DNA of 64,000 bases from positions 113,425,061-113,489,060 of the forward strand of contig NC_084801.1 of the NCBI RefSeq assembly GCF_963169125.1. The letters are read 5' to 3'. The notes under the pieces were generated by a model. It worked only from the letters and a program-made list of their open reading frames with translations. It searched no databases and was not told the origin of the DNA. The DNA is from Humulus lupulus. Taxonomy: Eukaryota > Streptophyta > Magnoliopsida > Rosales > Cannabaceae. This document shows positions 22,290 through 34,695 of this stretch, piece after piece. Made by a program: the position numbers and the translations under genes. Within the stretch, counting starts at the first letter, position 1; each line of letters begins with the position of its first letter.

Positions 22290-22884
22290 ATTAACACTCC
22301 CACTTAATTATACTACCGAGTTCCCAAGATGTAAGTATGGGCTCCGTAGGGTAAGCTGGTAATGAACAAGTCAAAGAACTCAAATAATACAATCAGTTAG
22401 AATACTAACCACTCAGAATTAAGATTGAATTGACCTATGATCAACTATATGATATGACTAGAATAGATAATAACGGAATGTTTACTTATCCTATCAACTG
22501 TCAATATCAGTCCAGTCCGATGTAACAAATACATCTGATCTTATCTACTTTGCTAATGTTCTAGAGAGAACATAACACTACAATGTGTAAGAAGATCATA
22601 TCGTAGATTGGCAAGTCAGTGTAAATCCTGTGCACTGACTAATCATAGGACTAACTTATTTTGAACATATAATCGTATTTATATTCCATTGTGATTACGT
22701 CACTATAAATACGATTAGCTATATGCTCGGGATTTAATAGAAGTTTATATTAAATAAATAATCATGAAAATAAAACATGTGAGCAAAGTGATTGACGAAG
22801 TCAAAAAATGATTTCTATTCTTTTATTGATAATAAATGAGATTACAAAGAAATTGGGTTTTAATTTGGGCATAAATTCCTAACA
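22290..22884 (-). repeat. 3' LTR of the Ty1/copia element (partial)
   Basis: Matches 42191-42787 almost throughout (ACTCCCACTTAATTATACT, TGTAAGTATGGGC). On the minus strand it starts TGTTAGGAATTT at 22884, next to a purine tract (GTGGGAGAT). The left end is cut at 22290 by the preceding LTR-like sequence. Confidence 0.8.
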
Positions 22885-23937
22885 ATCTCCCACTTGCATT
22901 AATTGAAACTAATGCCTTAATTCTACTAATCCCATTTCCTTGATATGCTTATCAAATGTATCTTCTGGTTGTGTCTTTGTAAACAGATCCGCAAGATTGT
23001 CTTCAGATGCAATCTTCATAACCTTCACATCTCCCCTAGCCACATTTCTCGAATTATGTGATACTTCCTTTCTATATGCTTACTCCTCTTGTGACTACGA
23101 GGTTCTTTTGAGTTGGCTATTGCTCCTGTATTGTCACAAAACAACACAAGCGGTTTATCCATTTCTAGAATAACACAAAGATATGAACAGAACTTCTTTA
23201 GCCAGACTATTTCCTTAGCTGCTTCTGACTCGACTATGTACTCAGCCTCCATGGTAGAATCTGAGATTGCAGACTGCTTTATGCTTCTCAATATCACAGC
23301 TCCACCCCCAAGAGTAAACACATTCCAGAAGTAGACTTCCTATCATCGACATCAGTCTGAAAATTTGAATTAGTGTAGCCTACAGGGTTTAGAACACCAC
23401 CCTTGTAGACTAACATATAATCCCTTGTCCGCCTTAAATACTTTAGAATATGCTTGACTGCTATCCAATGTTCTGGTCCTGGGTTTGACTAATACCTGCT
23501 CACTAATCCCACTGCATTGCAGATATCTGTTCTAGTACACAACATGACATACATCAGACTTCCAACTGCAGATGCGTAAGGAACTTTTCTCATTGCATCT
23601 TCCTATTCAGGAGTCTGGGGTGACTGCTTATTTGAAAGATGAATTCCATGGCAGAATGGTAAACGTCCTTTCCTCGAATTTGTCATCGAGAATCGTTCAA
23701 GCACTTTATCTATGTAAGCTGCTTGAGATAGTGCTAAGAGTCTGTTCTTTCTATCCCTAATGATCTAGATATGTGGAACATAACTTGCTTCACCCAAATC
23801 CTTCATTTGGAATTGAGTGCTTAGCCAATTCTTCACATCTGACAATTTCTTAACATTGTTTCCAATGAGTAAGATATCATCTACATAAAGAACCAGGAAT
23901 ACAACTATTTGATTTGCCTTCAGTTGGTAAACACAAT
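22885..23937 (-). pseudogene. RNase H and RT C-terminal part of the copia element
   Basis: 23321-23025 encodes the copia RNase H tail (GGGAVILRSIKQSAISDSTM, EAEYIVESEAAKEIVWLKKF, DNTGAIANSKEPRSHKRSKH), with D, E and D residues visible. 23325-23937 carries the RT C-terminal part with stops. The sequence is continuous with 36787 once element C is removed. 22885-22900 is the purine tract. Confidence 0.8.
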
Positions 23938-24826
23938 TGTTATCCAGATTTCCGGATAGCGTTTAGATTGATGACCTCGGGGAAGCAGAATTATCGATGT
24001 CTTTCACGGTAGGTGACCAGAGCTCGCGGATGGACAGAAAGGCTTCGCCTCTCCTGTTTGATATCCGGATTACTCTTCCAAGCAAGCACAACACGGAAAC
24101 TCGTTGATTCTCCCGGACTCCCGAAGGATACCCCTCGGGGAGGCCCCTTCCAGGAGAGGCCCTTCGAGTGGTCTCCGCGGAAACAGTTCCGTGCCTCGCG
24201 CAGAACAAAACCGAACGGTCGAGTCCGGGAGAAGGCATATTTGGAATGATATCCGTCTGACACAGGATCCCGCCTGACACGCCCGTCAGGACAAAGCCAC
24301 ACACATCCCAGCACGCCTAAGGGTACCTTTTTGCCTACTGTTCCGCTGACAACTTGGAAAAGACGGCTGACTTTGTGTGTTCCCCATACTTTCACGTAAA
24401 TATACCCACATAGAGTCTTGTAGCCATGCGACTACAGTAATTGTATCCCCTATTTATGGCTGGTGTAATTAAGACTCATGTACGTGGAGAAAAACCCTAA
24501 TCCGAAACCCTAGCTATAAAGGCCCCTTCATTTTACAAGAAGAGGGACGACCAAGAGATCACATAGCAAAAACTCTACCAAAATCTCTCTAGCTTCATCT
24601 TCTTTAAGAGAACCCGAGAGAAACATTGTGAGTGTGTGAAGTTCTTATGCACCAGCCATCTTACTGTAACCTTTTCCAAGTATAATAACATCGACTCGTG
24701 GACTAGGGCTTGTTAACGCCTGAACCACGTAAAAACACTGTTTGTTTAGTTACATTACAGTATTTCTACAGTTCTTATCTTTTTATTATTCTGTTAGTTA
24801 TTCGTTTCCGAAAAACTCGGTAAACA
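23938..24826 (+). repeat. 5' LTR of element C, 889 bp
   Basis: Begins TGTTATCCAG and ends GTAAACA. TATAAAG at 24515-24521 is the likely TATA box, with the transcribed R region downstream. Same length as the 3' copy. Confidence 0.95.
24515..24521 (+). promoter_or_regulatory. TATA box of element C 5' LTR
   Basis: CTATAAAGGCC at the expected place in the LTR, present also in the 3' copy at 36470-36476. About 400 bp upstream of the gag ATG. Confidence 0.6.
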
Positions 24827-24828
24827 TT

Positions 24829-24850
24829 TTGGTGCTTTCATTGAGAGCTG
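24829..24850 (+). other. Primer binding site, element C
   Basis: TTGGTGCTTTCATTGAGAG begins 2-3 bp after the LTR end. TGGTGC would pair with a tRNA end ..GCACCA. Element E has an almost identical site at 62344. tRNA species not assigned. Confidence 0.65.
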
Positions 24851-24913
24851 TAGGAAGTTGTTAGTCAGCTCTTTTTCTGTGTACGTTTTTTGTATTCACT
24901 TCGTACTAAAGAG

Positions 24914-27900
24914 ATGGTGACTACGCGAAAATCCGCTGTTGACAAAAATGCTACGGTCAACCCCGATACCGTGATGGAAGATGTGGTGCAAAGCGAACCC
25001 TTAGACTACCAAGGTGAAGACCCGACATCCCGCCAGGATCAGGTCAGTACCGAAGATACAACATACATAGAAGACGAAGAAGAGTATGTCCAAGACGGTT
25101 ATTACAAGGACGGCTGCTACTATGAGAAGGACCCAGAACTGGTCCAAGTAGTCGAAGAACTGGTGGCCACTAAGGCCAAGCTTGCTGAGCAGGAGCGCGT
25201 CTCCGAAAGAATGCAACGCATGATGGAACGCCTCCAAAGTAAGTTAGGAGATCTAGGCGACTCAGACGAGGATACCTCTGTTCGAGGTGGTGCTGATGCC
25301 CCCATGCCGGATCCAGCCGCTGCTGGACCATCCAAAGCCGCCCCTAACAAGGGCAAAGAAAAAGTTGGAGAGCCTGTGCGCGCTGACGCCCCTGCACCTC
25401 CTAAAGGCGTGAATCACCAGGCCGACTGCCCCCCCCGCGCGCAGAAGGTCTCTGGCGCTCCTAAGCCCAGACGCCCTTCAGCCCCAAGGGGGCACTCTGT
25501 GCCTAAAGGGCCCGGTGCTAAGGCACCCAGGCCTAGGGGAAGGAACAACCGCCCCAGTGATTACGTCAATCAAGACGGTCGGGCTGCGAACTCGCACTCC
25601 GAAGATAGCTGGTCCACGGTGGACCTAAGAAGAAGGTTGGAGGCCAAGTATGAGAAGGCCAAAGGGGAAAAAGCCCGGCCTCGCGGAGATGACCTCCGAA
25701 ATCATATTAATGACAAGCTCCGGGGACGTGACCTCCCGGAAAGTGATACGAAGAGGCTCGAGGAACAGATTGCTGCCTTGACCAAGCTGGTCAGGAAGCA
25801 AAGTGGGGCCCTGTCAGATTCTGAGGAGGAAGACCCGGAACCATGTATTAGGAGGATCGCGGAAACGTCCCTCCCGGATAACTTCAAAATGCCTCACATA
25901 GAATTATATGATGGGAGGACAGACCCGCGTACCCACCTAGCTAAATACAATAAAATGATGCAAGTGGCGCGCGTCAGTGAGGACGCCAAATGCATGTGCT
26001 TCTCACTCACCCTTACCAAGTCCGCGGAGGACTGGTGGAAAAGATTAGCTCCCGGATCAATCCACAGTTGGAAGGAGCTACAGTCCGCGTTTAGGAGGCA
26101 GTTTATTGCTGCCCGCGACCACGACATGGAGGTTGGTTCCTTAACCAACATCAAGCAGCAACCCACTGAGAACCTCAAAGCTTTCATTCAAAGAATGATG
26201 GAAGCTGCTGCAAAAACCAAGGTCAGCGATGACATGAAGCTGATCGCCCTTCAATCGGGCCTTACTGTCGGCTCCCTGCTATGGGGGGAAATGCAAAGGA
26301 GACGGGCAGAAACCCTGTCCGAATTCATGTCAAAAGCTCAGGGAATCATCAACCTTGAGGATGCCTACCAGCAAGCCTTTGGAGTTCCCCCGGCTCCAAC
26401 CCCTTCCGTGACTGCGCCGAGCTTTGCTTCGCAAGCTCCCGCACCAGCCCTCACGCTTCCAGGAGCCCGATTCACTCCGAGTGTGTATGGGCCTTCCGCG
26501 TCTGCTCAGACGCCGAGTCAAACCCATTTCTCTGGGTATGGAGCAGTACAAACCGGATGTAGTATCGCTCCTAGCATGCCGCAGCCGCAAGCGGAAGCCC
26601 CGGAACGAAATTTGAGCCAATCGCGGATCAAACGAAGCGGAAGAAACTCCAACCGGGGAGACCATTCAAAGAAACCCCGAAAGGACTATGAGCCCAAGTT
26701 CACGGAATATACCAGTTTGATAGACTCGCGAGAGAATGTCTATCGGGCAACCTGTAATATGGTCAACTATAGGAAGCCCCCGAAAGTGTCTCACGGAGGA
26801 AGGCGTCCGCGAGACTCCAATAAGAGGTGTGAGTTCCACGGAGACGTGGGGCACACCACGAATGAGTGCCTTCAGCTGAAGGATGAGATCGAGTCCCTGG
26901 CAAGAGCGGGACACCTCGGTCAGTGGGTGAGAATACCCATAATCTATCCCGGACAGGGGGTAGTTCACGGAGCTGCATATTCCCCGGGACAGAGGGGGGC
27001 CGCTAGCGCTCCTGGAGCCGGTCACCCCCAAGCTCCCGGGTCTCAGTTCCCAGCACTTCCTCCTCCACCTGCTCCGGCGCCCATTGCCTTGTTGGCTCCA
27101 GGACCAGGCAACCCATATCCGCCCGGCCTTGCTCCGCCACCCGTTGACGGACACATCGCCACCATTTCCGGAGGACCACACCTTGCCGGAAGCACCCGCA
27201 ACTCCCAGAAGTGGTACTTGAGGGAGTTAGAGCACGCCGAGGAGATGTGCGCCTTGGTCCAATCACCTGCTCAACGTCCCCGAATGATGGATCTTCCCAT
27301 CACCTTCACGGAGGACGATGCTCGACATGTGCACTTCCCCCACAACGATCCCCTCGTGGTGGAAGCCCAGATTGCCAATAAGAAGGTCTCACGGATCTTG
27401 ATCGATAACGGAAGCTCCATGAACATCCTCTTCAAAGCGGCCTTCCACGCGATCGGATTGACCGAGACGGACCTGGCCCCATGCCCCATCCAGCTTCAAG
27501 GTTTCAATGGGGACGCACTCATGCCATTAGGCAAAATTCAACTTCCAGTCACCCTCAGAGGAGAAAGCGACGCTTGTGCCTTCGAGCATAGCACATTCGT
27601 GGTGGTCGACTGCCCCACGGCGTATAATGCCATCTTAGGCCGACCGGTCCTGATCGATTGTGGGGCCATAACCTCGATACGCCACTTATGCTTGAAGTTT
27701 CCCTGTGACGATGGGCGTATTGCCACCCTCCGAGGAGACCAAAGAAGTGCACGGAGCTGTTATAATGTCTCCGTCCGAGCCGTCTACACGGTCCGAGAGA
27801 CGTTTGCTGCCATTCCTTTGGCGGAAGTATTGCCAGAAACTGGGGGTGCTCAGGAGGCATACTTTGACGAACTCGACCCAAGAGTGGGAATCGAGAAAGC

Positions 27901-30829
27901 AATAGAGCCGATGGAGGAAGTCGAAGAGGTGATCCTCAACCCGGGAGAACCCACCAAGGTCATTCAGGTGGGGAAAAACCTGCCATCGGCCGTTCGAGAT
28001 AAGATCGTGGCCACTGTGAAGGATAATCAGGATATCCTGGCATGGTGCCACGCTGATATGACGGGGATTAATCCCAATGTTGCGTGCCACGCACTCAACA
28101 TAGACCCATCTGCAACTCCAATTCGCCAAAAGAGGAGGCCGCTGGACCCAGTGAGAGCCGAAGCCGTCAAAGCTGAAGTGGACAAATTGATGTCCATAGG
28201 CTTTCTCCAGGAGTTGCACTATCCCGTGTGGTTGGCCAACCCAGTTCTGGTCCCGAAACCCGATGGGTCCTGGAGAATGTGCATTGACTTCACGGACCTA
28301 AACAGGGCCTGCCCGAAAGATTGTTTCCCTCTCCCGCGAATCGATCAGATGGTGGACGCTACTTCCGGGTACGAACTCTTATCCTTCATGGATGCGTACT
28401 CCGGATACAACCAGATCAAGATGCATGTCGCGGACCAAGAACACACCAGCTTCCTCACGGATAAGGGTGTCTACTGTTACGTGGTCATGCCTTTCGGTTT
28501 GAAGAATGCTGGGGCGACATACCAGCGTCTGGTAAACAGAATGTTCAAGGACCAACTGGGGAGGAACATGGAGGTGTACGTGGACGACATGTTGGTAAAG
28601 TCCAAGACCTCCGGAGACCACAGTAACGACCTTGAGGAAGCTTTCGCCGTGATCCGAAAGTACGGGATGAAACTAAATCCAAAGAAATGTACTTTCGGGG
28701 TCTCGTCTGGGAAGTTCCTCGGTTTTATTGTCAGCTCCCGCGGAGTGGAAGCCAACCCTGAGAAAATAAAGGCGTTCATAGATATGCCTTCCCCCCGGAA
28801 GCATAAGGATGTCCAGAGCGTTACCGGAAGGATAGCTGCTCTCAGCCGCTTCGTATCCAAGGCCACTGACAAGTGTATCCCCTTCTTCAATGTTCTGCGA
28901 GGGAACAAGAAGTTCGAGTGGACCCCCGAATGCGAAGCAGCCTTCCAACACCTCAAAGAACATTTAACCCGAGCTCCCATTCTGTCCAAACCTGTCGAAG
29001 GAGAGGCGTTGTTCTTATACCTAGCTGTGACTGAGCACGCAGTAAGTGCCGCTCTCGTCCGGGAAGATGGCCGTATCCAGCTCCCTATCTTGCTGATCGC
29101 TTCACGGAAGCTGAGGCCATATTTCCAGGCGCACACCATCAAAGTACTCACCAACCACCCTCTTCGACAAGTCCTGCAGAAGCCCGAGTCTTCTGGCAGA
29201 TTGCTTAAGTGGGCCATGGAACTGAGCCAGTTCGACGTCCACTACCAACCGCGTGTTTCCATAAAAGGTCAAGCTCTCGCGGACTTTATTGTGGAATGCT
29301 CGGGAATGAATGACCTCCCAGAAGATCCTGTCCCGGAACTTCCCACCTGGAAGGTCTACGTAGACGGAGCCTCAAATGAAAAAGGAGCTGGAGCGGGGGT
29401 CATCCTAATATCTCCCCAAGGGCATCAGCTCCAGAGCGCCATCCGTTTCGCATTCCCAGCATCCAACAACGAGGCAGAACACGAAGCCATGTTAGCTGGG
29501 TTACGACTGGCCAGAGAAGTCGGAGCCCAAAAAATCGAAGTGTACAGCGACTCCCTACTTGTGGTAAACCAAATATCCGGGGAATACCAGACGAAAGGCG
29601 AAAGGATGGCTGCCTACGTGTCTCTCTCCCGCGACCTACTGCAGCATTTCAAAGGCTACCAAATCCGCCAGGTCCCCCGGGGCCAGAACTCACTCGCGGA
29701 CACGCTGGCCAAGCTTGCAACGGACCCGGAGATTGAACAGTATGGCTTAGTCCCCATCGGGCACTTAGAAGCCCCCAGTACTGAGACGCGAAGGATAAAC
29801 GCCATCATCGACCATTCCCACTCCTGGATAGGACCCATCCTCAGATTTCTCACCACCGGAGAACTCCCCACTGATAAAGCTGACGCAAGGAAGCTCCAGT
29901 ATCAAGCTCCCCGATACGTGGTTATGGATGGAAAGCTTTACCGCAGGGGGTTGTCCATACCCTTCCTTAGGTGTGTTGCCCGAACCGAAGTCAGCACCAT
30001 CATCCATGAGATTCACGGAGGCTTCTGTGGCGATCATACCTCCGGGCTGAGCCTCTCCAAAAAAATCCTTCGACAAGGATACTTCTGGCCCACCATGAAG
30101 AAGGATTGTGTGGATTATGTCAGGAAGTGTGAGCAGTGCCAGAGGTACGCCAAGGTTCCGCGAGCGCCGCCTACAGAAATTACCCTAATGACCAGCCCCT
30201 GGCCGTTCGCCGTTTGGGGCATTGACCTAGTAGGTTCCCTCCCCACTGGAAAGGGTGGAGTGAAGTACGCCATAGTCGCGGTAGACTACTTCACCAAATG
30301 GGCTGAAGCTGAACCTATGAACACGGTCACATCTAAAAAAGCACTGGATTTTGTCATCAGGAATATAGTGTGTCGTTTTGGGCTTCCACGGAAAATTGTG
30401 TCCGACAACGGAAAGCAGTTTGACAGTGAACACTTCAAGAACTTCTGTGCTTCGCATGGAATTATCAAAAGCTTTTCCACAGTCGCCAGACCCCAGGCTA
30501 ATGGACAAGTGGAAGCTGTAAACAAAATATTAAAGACCACGTTGAAGAAAAAACTCCAAGCCTGCAAGGCTCACTGGCCGGAAGAACTTCCGCGAGTACT
30601 TTGGGCCTATCGCACGACAGAGAGAACTTCGACGGGGCACACGCCTTATTCCATGACCTTCGGTTGCGAGGCCGTCATCCCAGTAGAAGCTATGATCCCC
30701 TCTCACAGGCAAGACACCTACGATCCTACCCGGAACCATGCCCTCCTCCAGGAGTCCTTAGACATGATCGAAGAGCTCCGGGAGCAGTCGCAGGTCCAAC
30801 TAAAAATGTACCAAGGCAAGATAGCCTGA
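24914..30829 (+). CDS. Gag-Pol polyprotein of element C (stop shortly before the integrase end)
   Basis: Open frame of 1971 codons from the ATG at 24914 (the frame is open a few codons upstream but without an ATG). Approximate residues: capsid Retrotrans_gag 320-450; zinc knuckle [14 protein letters not shown] ~637; protease [11 protein letters not shown] ~828; RT ~1060-1330 with YVDD ~1221; retroviral-type RNase H ~1335-1458; archaeal-type RNase H ~1478-1610 ([36 protein letters not shown]); integrase from ~1700 with zinc region, Asp in [14 protein letters not shown], Asp in [12 protein letters not shown] and Glu in [13 protein letters not shown]. Gag and Pol share one frame, as usual in Tat elements. 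A TGA at 30827 cuts off the last ~76 codons, which continue in frame to 31058. The first RNase H lacks about two dozen residues seen in D and F. Confidence 0.95.
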   Translation: MVTTRKSAVDKNATVNPDTVMEDVVQSEPLDYQGEDPTSRQDQVSTEDTTYIEDEEEYVQDGYYKDGCYYEKDPELVQVVEELVATKAKLAEQERVSERMQRMMERLQSKLGDLGDSDEDTSVRGGADAPMPDPAAAGPSKAAPNKGKEKVGEPVRADAPAPPKGVNHQADCPPRAQKVSGAPKPRRPSAPRGHSVPKGPGAKAPRPRGRNNRPSDYVNQDGRAANSHSEDSWSTVDLRRRLEAKYEKAKGEKARPRGDDLRNHINDKLRGRDLPESDTKRLEEQIAALTKLVRKQSGALSDSEEEDPEPCIRRIAETSLPDNFKMPHIELYDGRTDPRTHLAKYNKMMQVARVSEDAKCMCFSLTLTKSAEDWWKRLAPGSIHSWKELQSAFRRQFIAARDHDMEVGSLTNIKQQPTENLKAFIQRMMEAAAKTKVSDDMKLIALQSGLTVGSLLWGEMQRRRAETLSEFMSKAQGIINLEDAYQQAFGVPPAPTPSVTAPSFASQAPAPALTLPGARFTPSVYGPSASAQTPSQTHFSGYGAVQTGCSIAPSMPQPQAEAPERNLSQSRIKRSGRNSNRGDHSKKPRKDYEPKFTEYTSLIDSRENVYRATCNMVNYRKPPKVSHGGRRPRDSNKRCEFHGDVGHTTNECLQLKDEIESLARAGHLGQWVRIPIIYPGQGVVHGAAYSPGQRGAASAPGAGHPQAPGSQFPALPPPPAPAPIALLAPGPGNPYPPGLAPPPVDGHIATISGGPHLAGSTRNSQKWYLRELEHAEEMCALVQSPAQRPRMMDLPITFTEDDARHVHFPHNDPLVVEAQIANKKVSRILIDNGSSMNILFKAAFHAIGLTETDLAPCPIQLQGFNGDALMPLGKIQLPVTLRGESDACAFEHSTFVVVDCPTAYNAILGRPVLIDCGAITSIRHLCLKFPCDDGRIATLRGDQRSARSCYNVSVRAVYTVRETFAAIPLAEVLPETGGAQEAYFDELDPRVGIEKAIEPMEEVEEVILNPGEPTKVIQVGKNLPSAVRDKIVATVKDNQDILAWCHADMTGINPNVACHALNIDPSATPIRQKRRPLDPVRAEAVKAEVDKLMSIGFLQELHYPVWLANPVLVPKPDGSWRMCIDFTDLNRACPKDCFPLPRIDQMVDATSGYELLSFMDAYSGYNQIKMHVADQEHTSFLTDKGVYCYVVMPFGLKNAGATYQRLVNRMFKDQLGRNMEVYVDDMLVKSKTSGDHSNDLEEAFAVIRKYGMKLNPKKCTFGVSSGKFLGFIVSSRGVEANPEKIKAFIDMPSPRKHKDVQSVTGRIAALSRFVSKATDKCIPFFNVLRGNKKFEWTPECEAAFQHLKEHLTRAPILSKPVEGEALFLYLAVTEHAVSAALVREDGRIQLPILLIASRKLRPYFQAHTIKVLTNHPLRQVLQKPESSGRLLKWAMELSQFDVHYQPRVSIKGQALADFIVECSGMNDLPEDPVPELPTWKVYVDGASNEKGAGAGVILISPQGHQLQSAIRFAFPASNNEAEHEAMLAGLRLAREVGAQKIEVYSDSLLVVNQISGEYQTKGERMAAYVSLSRDLLQHFKGYQIRQVPRGQNSLADTLAKLATDPEIEQYGLVPIGHLEAPSTETRRINAIIDHSHSWIGPILRFLTTGELPTDKADARKLQYQAPRYVVMDGKLYRRGLSIPFLRCVARTEVSTIIHEIHGGFCGDHTSGLSLSKKILRQGYFWPTMKKDCVDYVRKCEQCQRYAKVPRAPPTEITLMTSPWPFAVWGIDLVGSLPTGKGGVKYAIVAVDYFTKWAEAEPMNTVTSKKALDFVIRNIVCRFGLPRKIVSDNGKQFDSEHFKNFCASHGIIKSFSTVARPQANGQVEAVNKILKTTLKKKLQACKAHWPEELPRVLWAYRTTERTSTGHTPYSMTFGCEAVIPVEAMIPSHRQDTYDPTRNHALLQESLDMIEELREQSQVQLKMYQGKIA

Positions 30830-31060
30830 CACTTTAACACGAGAGTCCAGAGCCGTGCATTCGAAGTTGGGGACCTTGTCCTACGGAGAGTATTTCCTGC
30901 TACGCAGGATCCGGGAGTAGGAGTCCTCGGACCCAACTGGGAAGGCCCCTACGAAGTCCAAGAAAAAGTGGGCCATGGGACGTATCACTTAAAGAGACTC
31001 GACGGATCTAAAGTCCCGCGCGCCTGGAACGCGGAGCACCTCCGCCGTTACTACCAGTAG
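30830..31060 (+). pseudogene. Integrase C-terminal tail of element C, beyond a premature stop
   Basis: Same frame as the polyprotein after the TGA at 30827: GDLVLRRVFPATQDPGVGVL, NWEGPYEVQEKVG, WNAEHLRRYYQ, ending at TAG 31058-31060. D and F end with the same kind of tail (EHLHKYYQ, EHLKKYYQ), so this is the natural C-terminus. The stop is compatible with one C-to-T change at a CpG. Confidence 0.85.
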
Positions 31061-31620
31061 GCCCCGGACCATCCAGTCGGAAGTCCTTGGTGAAAATAAC
31101 AAAAGTGAAAAATGTGGAAATAATCCTCCCTGTTGTAAAACTAACGCCTAGCAGGCTATTTTAATGAAACACGGAGGGATTCACTCCGCTTTTACTGCAC
31201 TTTTTATCCCTATGTTCAAAGCTGCGTTTTAACAAGTGACCACGCGGTCCGGAGACGTCCGGACCCCACGCTCACTTGGGGGGTATACATGGCTAAGGCT
31301 TACCCATACGCCCCTTGAACAAAACGTACACAGAACACCACTTATGTGCTAGCATTGTGTTTGAAGTTTTTAAATTGTTTTGCTTTAATTGTTAAGCTTA
31401 GGTTTATTTGTTGCCATGAACATGCTTGCATTACGTGTCATATGTGCATTATGTGCTTAAGTGAAAATTGCCACGGAAATGCCTGCCATTATGTATCATG
31501 AGAATTATCTCCTGTGTAGCCCAGCGATGGACGGGACTGGGGGTTGAGGCACGTTCATAGAGCTACGCCAAAACACCCCCAACTCCTTGACAAGTCCTTT
31601 GCAGAATTCTCCGCGAGCTC
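31061..31620 (+). other. Non-coding spacer downstream of pol, element C
   Basis: No credible ORF. A purine run CACTTGGGGGGTATAC near 31273 mirrors the tract near 17570 in element D. Confidence 0.5.
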
Positions 31621-31925
31621 TGTAGAGCTTTGCTTCGCAAGCTCCAGCTCCGAATCCCGCAAGGCGAAAGATGGCAAGATCCGCGAGCGCTGTAGAGCTT
31701 TGCTTCGCAAGCTCCAGCTCCGGATCCCGCAAGGCAAAAGATGGCAAGATCCGCGAGCGCTGTAGAGCTTTGCTTCGCAAGCTCCAGCTCCGGGTCCCGC
31801 AAGACGAAAGATGGCAAGATCCGCGAGCACTGTAAAGCTTTGCTCCGCATGCTCCAGCTCCGGATCCCACAAGGCAAAAGATGGCAAGATCCGCGAGCGC
31901 TCTAAAGCTTTGCTTCGCGCGGATC
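31621..31925 (+). repeat. 70-bp tandem array in element C
   Basis: Four full copies and a partial one. TGTAGAGCTT (or TGTAAAGCTT) recurs at 31621, 31691, 31761, 31831 and, as TCTAAAGCTT, at 31901, an exact 70-bp period. Each unit holds GCTTCGCAAGCTCCAGCTCC. The period is not a multiple of three, so it does not encode a repeated peptide. Located between pol and the antisense ORF. Confidence 0.95.
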
Positions 31926-32225
31926 TAGCCTCGCAGGGCTCCATGCCAGGTCCCTGAAGCCAGCCACCATGAGGTTCGCAACAACAGTTAGTTTTGCTTC
32001 GCAAAGATCTAACCTTAAGTCTAGCGACGCTCACCAAAAGAACTCCCGTTCCAAACAATGGAACGACTCACCTTAGCAATCCCAGCGAACAGTATAACTA
32101 CAAGTCCCGGGATTGGCTATTTGCCTCAAGAAAGATAAAGTACGGTGAAAGGAGCCTGGCCGTTGGAACCAGGAAACCTTCGTAACCTAGAAACTACGTG
32201 GGGAAAGACATCATCCGTTAAAGCT

Positions 32226-34695
32226 TCAAGTGGGAAGTGCATAGGTTTTGGCCGTTGGAACCAAAACCCCATACGCCCCTACAACAGTTTCTACCGTATA
32301 AATGTCTACCCTAAGCGCAAAGATAAATAAAGAACTCGGCAGAAAAGAAAGGAGAATGCTATGATTATGGCAAAAATGTCCCGTCTCCGCCTCTAGCCGC
32401 CTCTTCAAAAAGCTATCGGCCCGTCTTACACCCTCCAGGAGGGCAGCGGGGAAACTGGCTGGCTTCCGTGGGAAGTGGAACTTCAGGCCAGGCAGGGGAA
32501 GGTTAGTTGTCTGAGAGGTAGGAGACCCCGGAAGGGTGGGCCCCCTTTGAGCTGGGGGAGGAGGCAGGCTTGGTATTAAGGCCCCGGTCTGTTGCTTTTG
32601 CTGCTGCGGCAGCAGAAGTAATTGCCCTTGTTGCTGCTGACGGTTTGGATGTTGTGGTTGCTGCAGCTGTGACGATGGTGATTGTGTCTGTTGTTCTTGT
32701 TGCTGCTGTTGTTGTAGTTGTGCTTGTTGTCGTTGCTGTTGTTGTTGCCTTCGACCAGGAGAAGAGTGTCTAAGGCGTTTGTTCTTAGCGCCCTCAGCAT
32801 CTTCTCCGGGACGCTTGCTCACCCCAGTTGTCCTCACGGGGAACACAAGCCCTTCCCCGTCGCTACTGCTACTCGAGACCGTCATAGTCTCGGAAGGCCC
32901 GTCAGCAGGGGACTTCTCTACCCTCGGAGACGCTTGCGCCTCGCCACTGGTCTTCTTGGGGGAGGCAGCCTTACCTCCCCTACCAGCCTTGGTCTTCCGT
33001 CCTTTCCCCGTGGGCGGGTCTTGGCTGGTGGCAGCCTTCTTAATAAGCAAAGTAACCCTCCCCAACATCTTGGCTTCGGGATACTCTGCAAGAAACGTAC
33101 AAAGCAAGGTTAACGAACCAACAAGAAATGAGAAAGAAGATAAGCGGAAGACAAGACAATCAACAACATAAAAGCACAAGCAAGCCCGCCAGCAGGGAAA
33201 AAGAAACAAGAAAAAGAAAAGTTTGAAAGGGACGACCATGCACGAGAAACGTGGATGGCCTTCCCCGAGCAAAACAAAACATCGCTTCCTGCTCCAGGAA
33301 GCTCCCGTACTCCTTGAAGTCCGGGAAGGACATGCTGAGAGAAGAAGGGTCAACCATGATGACACCTTCTGGCAGACTACCATCACTCAGACACCAGAGG
33401 AGCTCATCTACCCTATCGCAGTACCTGTCGAAAGGTATCCTACGCGGATCTAGCCTAAGGAAACGGGGATCAAACCCCATCTGAGAGGTCCGGGAAACCT
33501 CAGACAGGCTGGGGGTGTGGATCAATCGAAAACTAGTCTTACCTCTCCCGGAGGAACTAGCCCCCGGAGCCCCTTCGTTAGGGTAAGCCGCGGCGTGGCG
33601 AGCCTCGATCTCCTCTTCCTCCGGCTGGGGGTCGGGGAACCTCTCCGCCCAACTAGGAGATAGAGTATTTTCGTCCCGAGCTGCTTGGGTGATCACCTTA
33701 GACAGCTCCAGGGCAATCTGCTCCCGGATATCAGCTGACACCTGAGTTTGCCCCCTGCCACTCACTGGCTCGATGTTTTGGAAGGAGGCAAGTAGCCCAT
33801 ACTCCCTCAACGATTCGGAGGTCACAAGTCCCTCCACTTTCAACTCTTCCTCAGAAAGCCCTTCGTAGAACTTGGACCTCCTTATCATCTCCGCGCAGCG
33901 AGGTGTCCGCGGAACGACTTCTGCGAAAATCAAATACAAGCGTTAGAGATCCTCCCAAAAAGCAAATCAAGTGCAAAGAAACAAATTAGAAAAGGAGAGG
34001 AAGGAGCGCTTACCAGGGATTTTGAAGTCCAAAGATAGGGCTGGCACCCTCTTCAGCGGGAAGCCAGTCGTCAGGAACCAGTATTCCCGGAGGTCTGGAA
34101 CCCTCGCGGTATGACAAGTGGGGCACATCACGTCCGGGTGCCTTTCTAGCCTGTAAAACCCCACCTTGTCTGAATGACCCCTCATAGGCTGAGACTTCAA
34201 CCCGTAAAAGTACAGCACCTCCTCCGGGGTAAGAGCTTCCAGTCTCCGGGACTTGCAAAAGATGAACCACCCTGCTAAGAGCTTGTAGCTGGGAGGAATT
34301 AACTGGAAGGGGGCAATCCCCGCCTTCACACAAAAATTGGCGAAGTAACTCCTTAGGGGCAAGTGCACCCCGCACACTATGTGTGCCCAGCTCCAGGCAC
34401 CAAAGCCCTCGTGACTCTGGCTAGCTGACTCGCCCAGCACCGACAGACGGTGCCACATCAGACCTGGGATGTTCTTCAGGCCTGCCTTAGAGGAATACAG
34501 CTCCAGCATGCCATAATTCCTGAAAAGGTTCGGTTTTTGGTCCATCTCCCAGATGGAACTATTGGAGGTTGGTGGGCTAGCCGCGACCGCTTTCGCCTTT
34601 CCTTTCCCCTTTCCACCAGCGACAGGAGAGCCCTTCTCTTGGGCAGAATCAGCCTCCCCCGCAGCAAGGAGTTGTTCCTTCGAGATGTTCGTCAC
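32226..34695 (-). CDS. Antisense ORF (aORF) of element C, spliced, function unknown
   Basis: On the minus strand 34695-34014 encodes a ~200-residue domain (SWAHIVCGVHLPLRSYFANF, LIPPSYKLLAGWFIFCKSRR, FYRLERHPDVMC) with the layout of the plant 'putative gypsy-type transposon' family (PF04195-like, from memory). A canonical intron follows: CCTG/GTAAGCG at 34013 and TTCGCAG at 33921 (93 bp). Exon 33920-~33240 is acidic (LSEEELKVEGLVTSESLREY). A strong acceptor TTTCTTGCAG at 33086 starts a third exon with a nuclear-type basic, Gln-rich tract (32780-32600) and Pro-rich tail. The first frame has no ATG and opens exactly after an acceptor (TTTTGTCCAG, 34695), so an upstream exon is likely. No stops break these segments. 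Confidence 0.65.
33921..34013 (-). other. Intron in the antisense ORF of element C
   Basis: On the minus strand it begins GTAAGCGC and ends TTTTCGCAG after a T-rich stretch; 93 bp. Splicing joins two open segments. The signals are absent on the sense strand, so they are readable only in an antisense transcript. Confidence 0.65.

Noticed and set aside
23963..24395. ORFs of 113-134 codons in the LTR of C (again at 35918-36350)
   Set aside because: Both overlap the same LTR sequence in different frames and lack recognisable domains.
30830..31060. Selenocysteine or programmed readthrough at the TGA of element C
   Set aside because: A single C-to-T change explains it and no stimulatory structure is evident.
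31505..32058. Overlapping minus-strand ORFs across the 70-bp array
   Set aside because: A 70-bp period keeps several frames open; peptides are repeat by-products.
32570..32800. Val-rich and Asn-rich ORFs near 32600-32800
   Set aside because: Shadow frames of the Gln-rich CAG/CTG tract of the antisense ORF.
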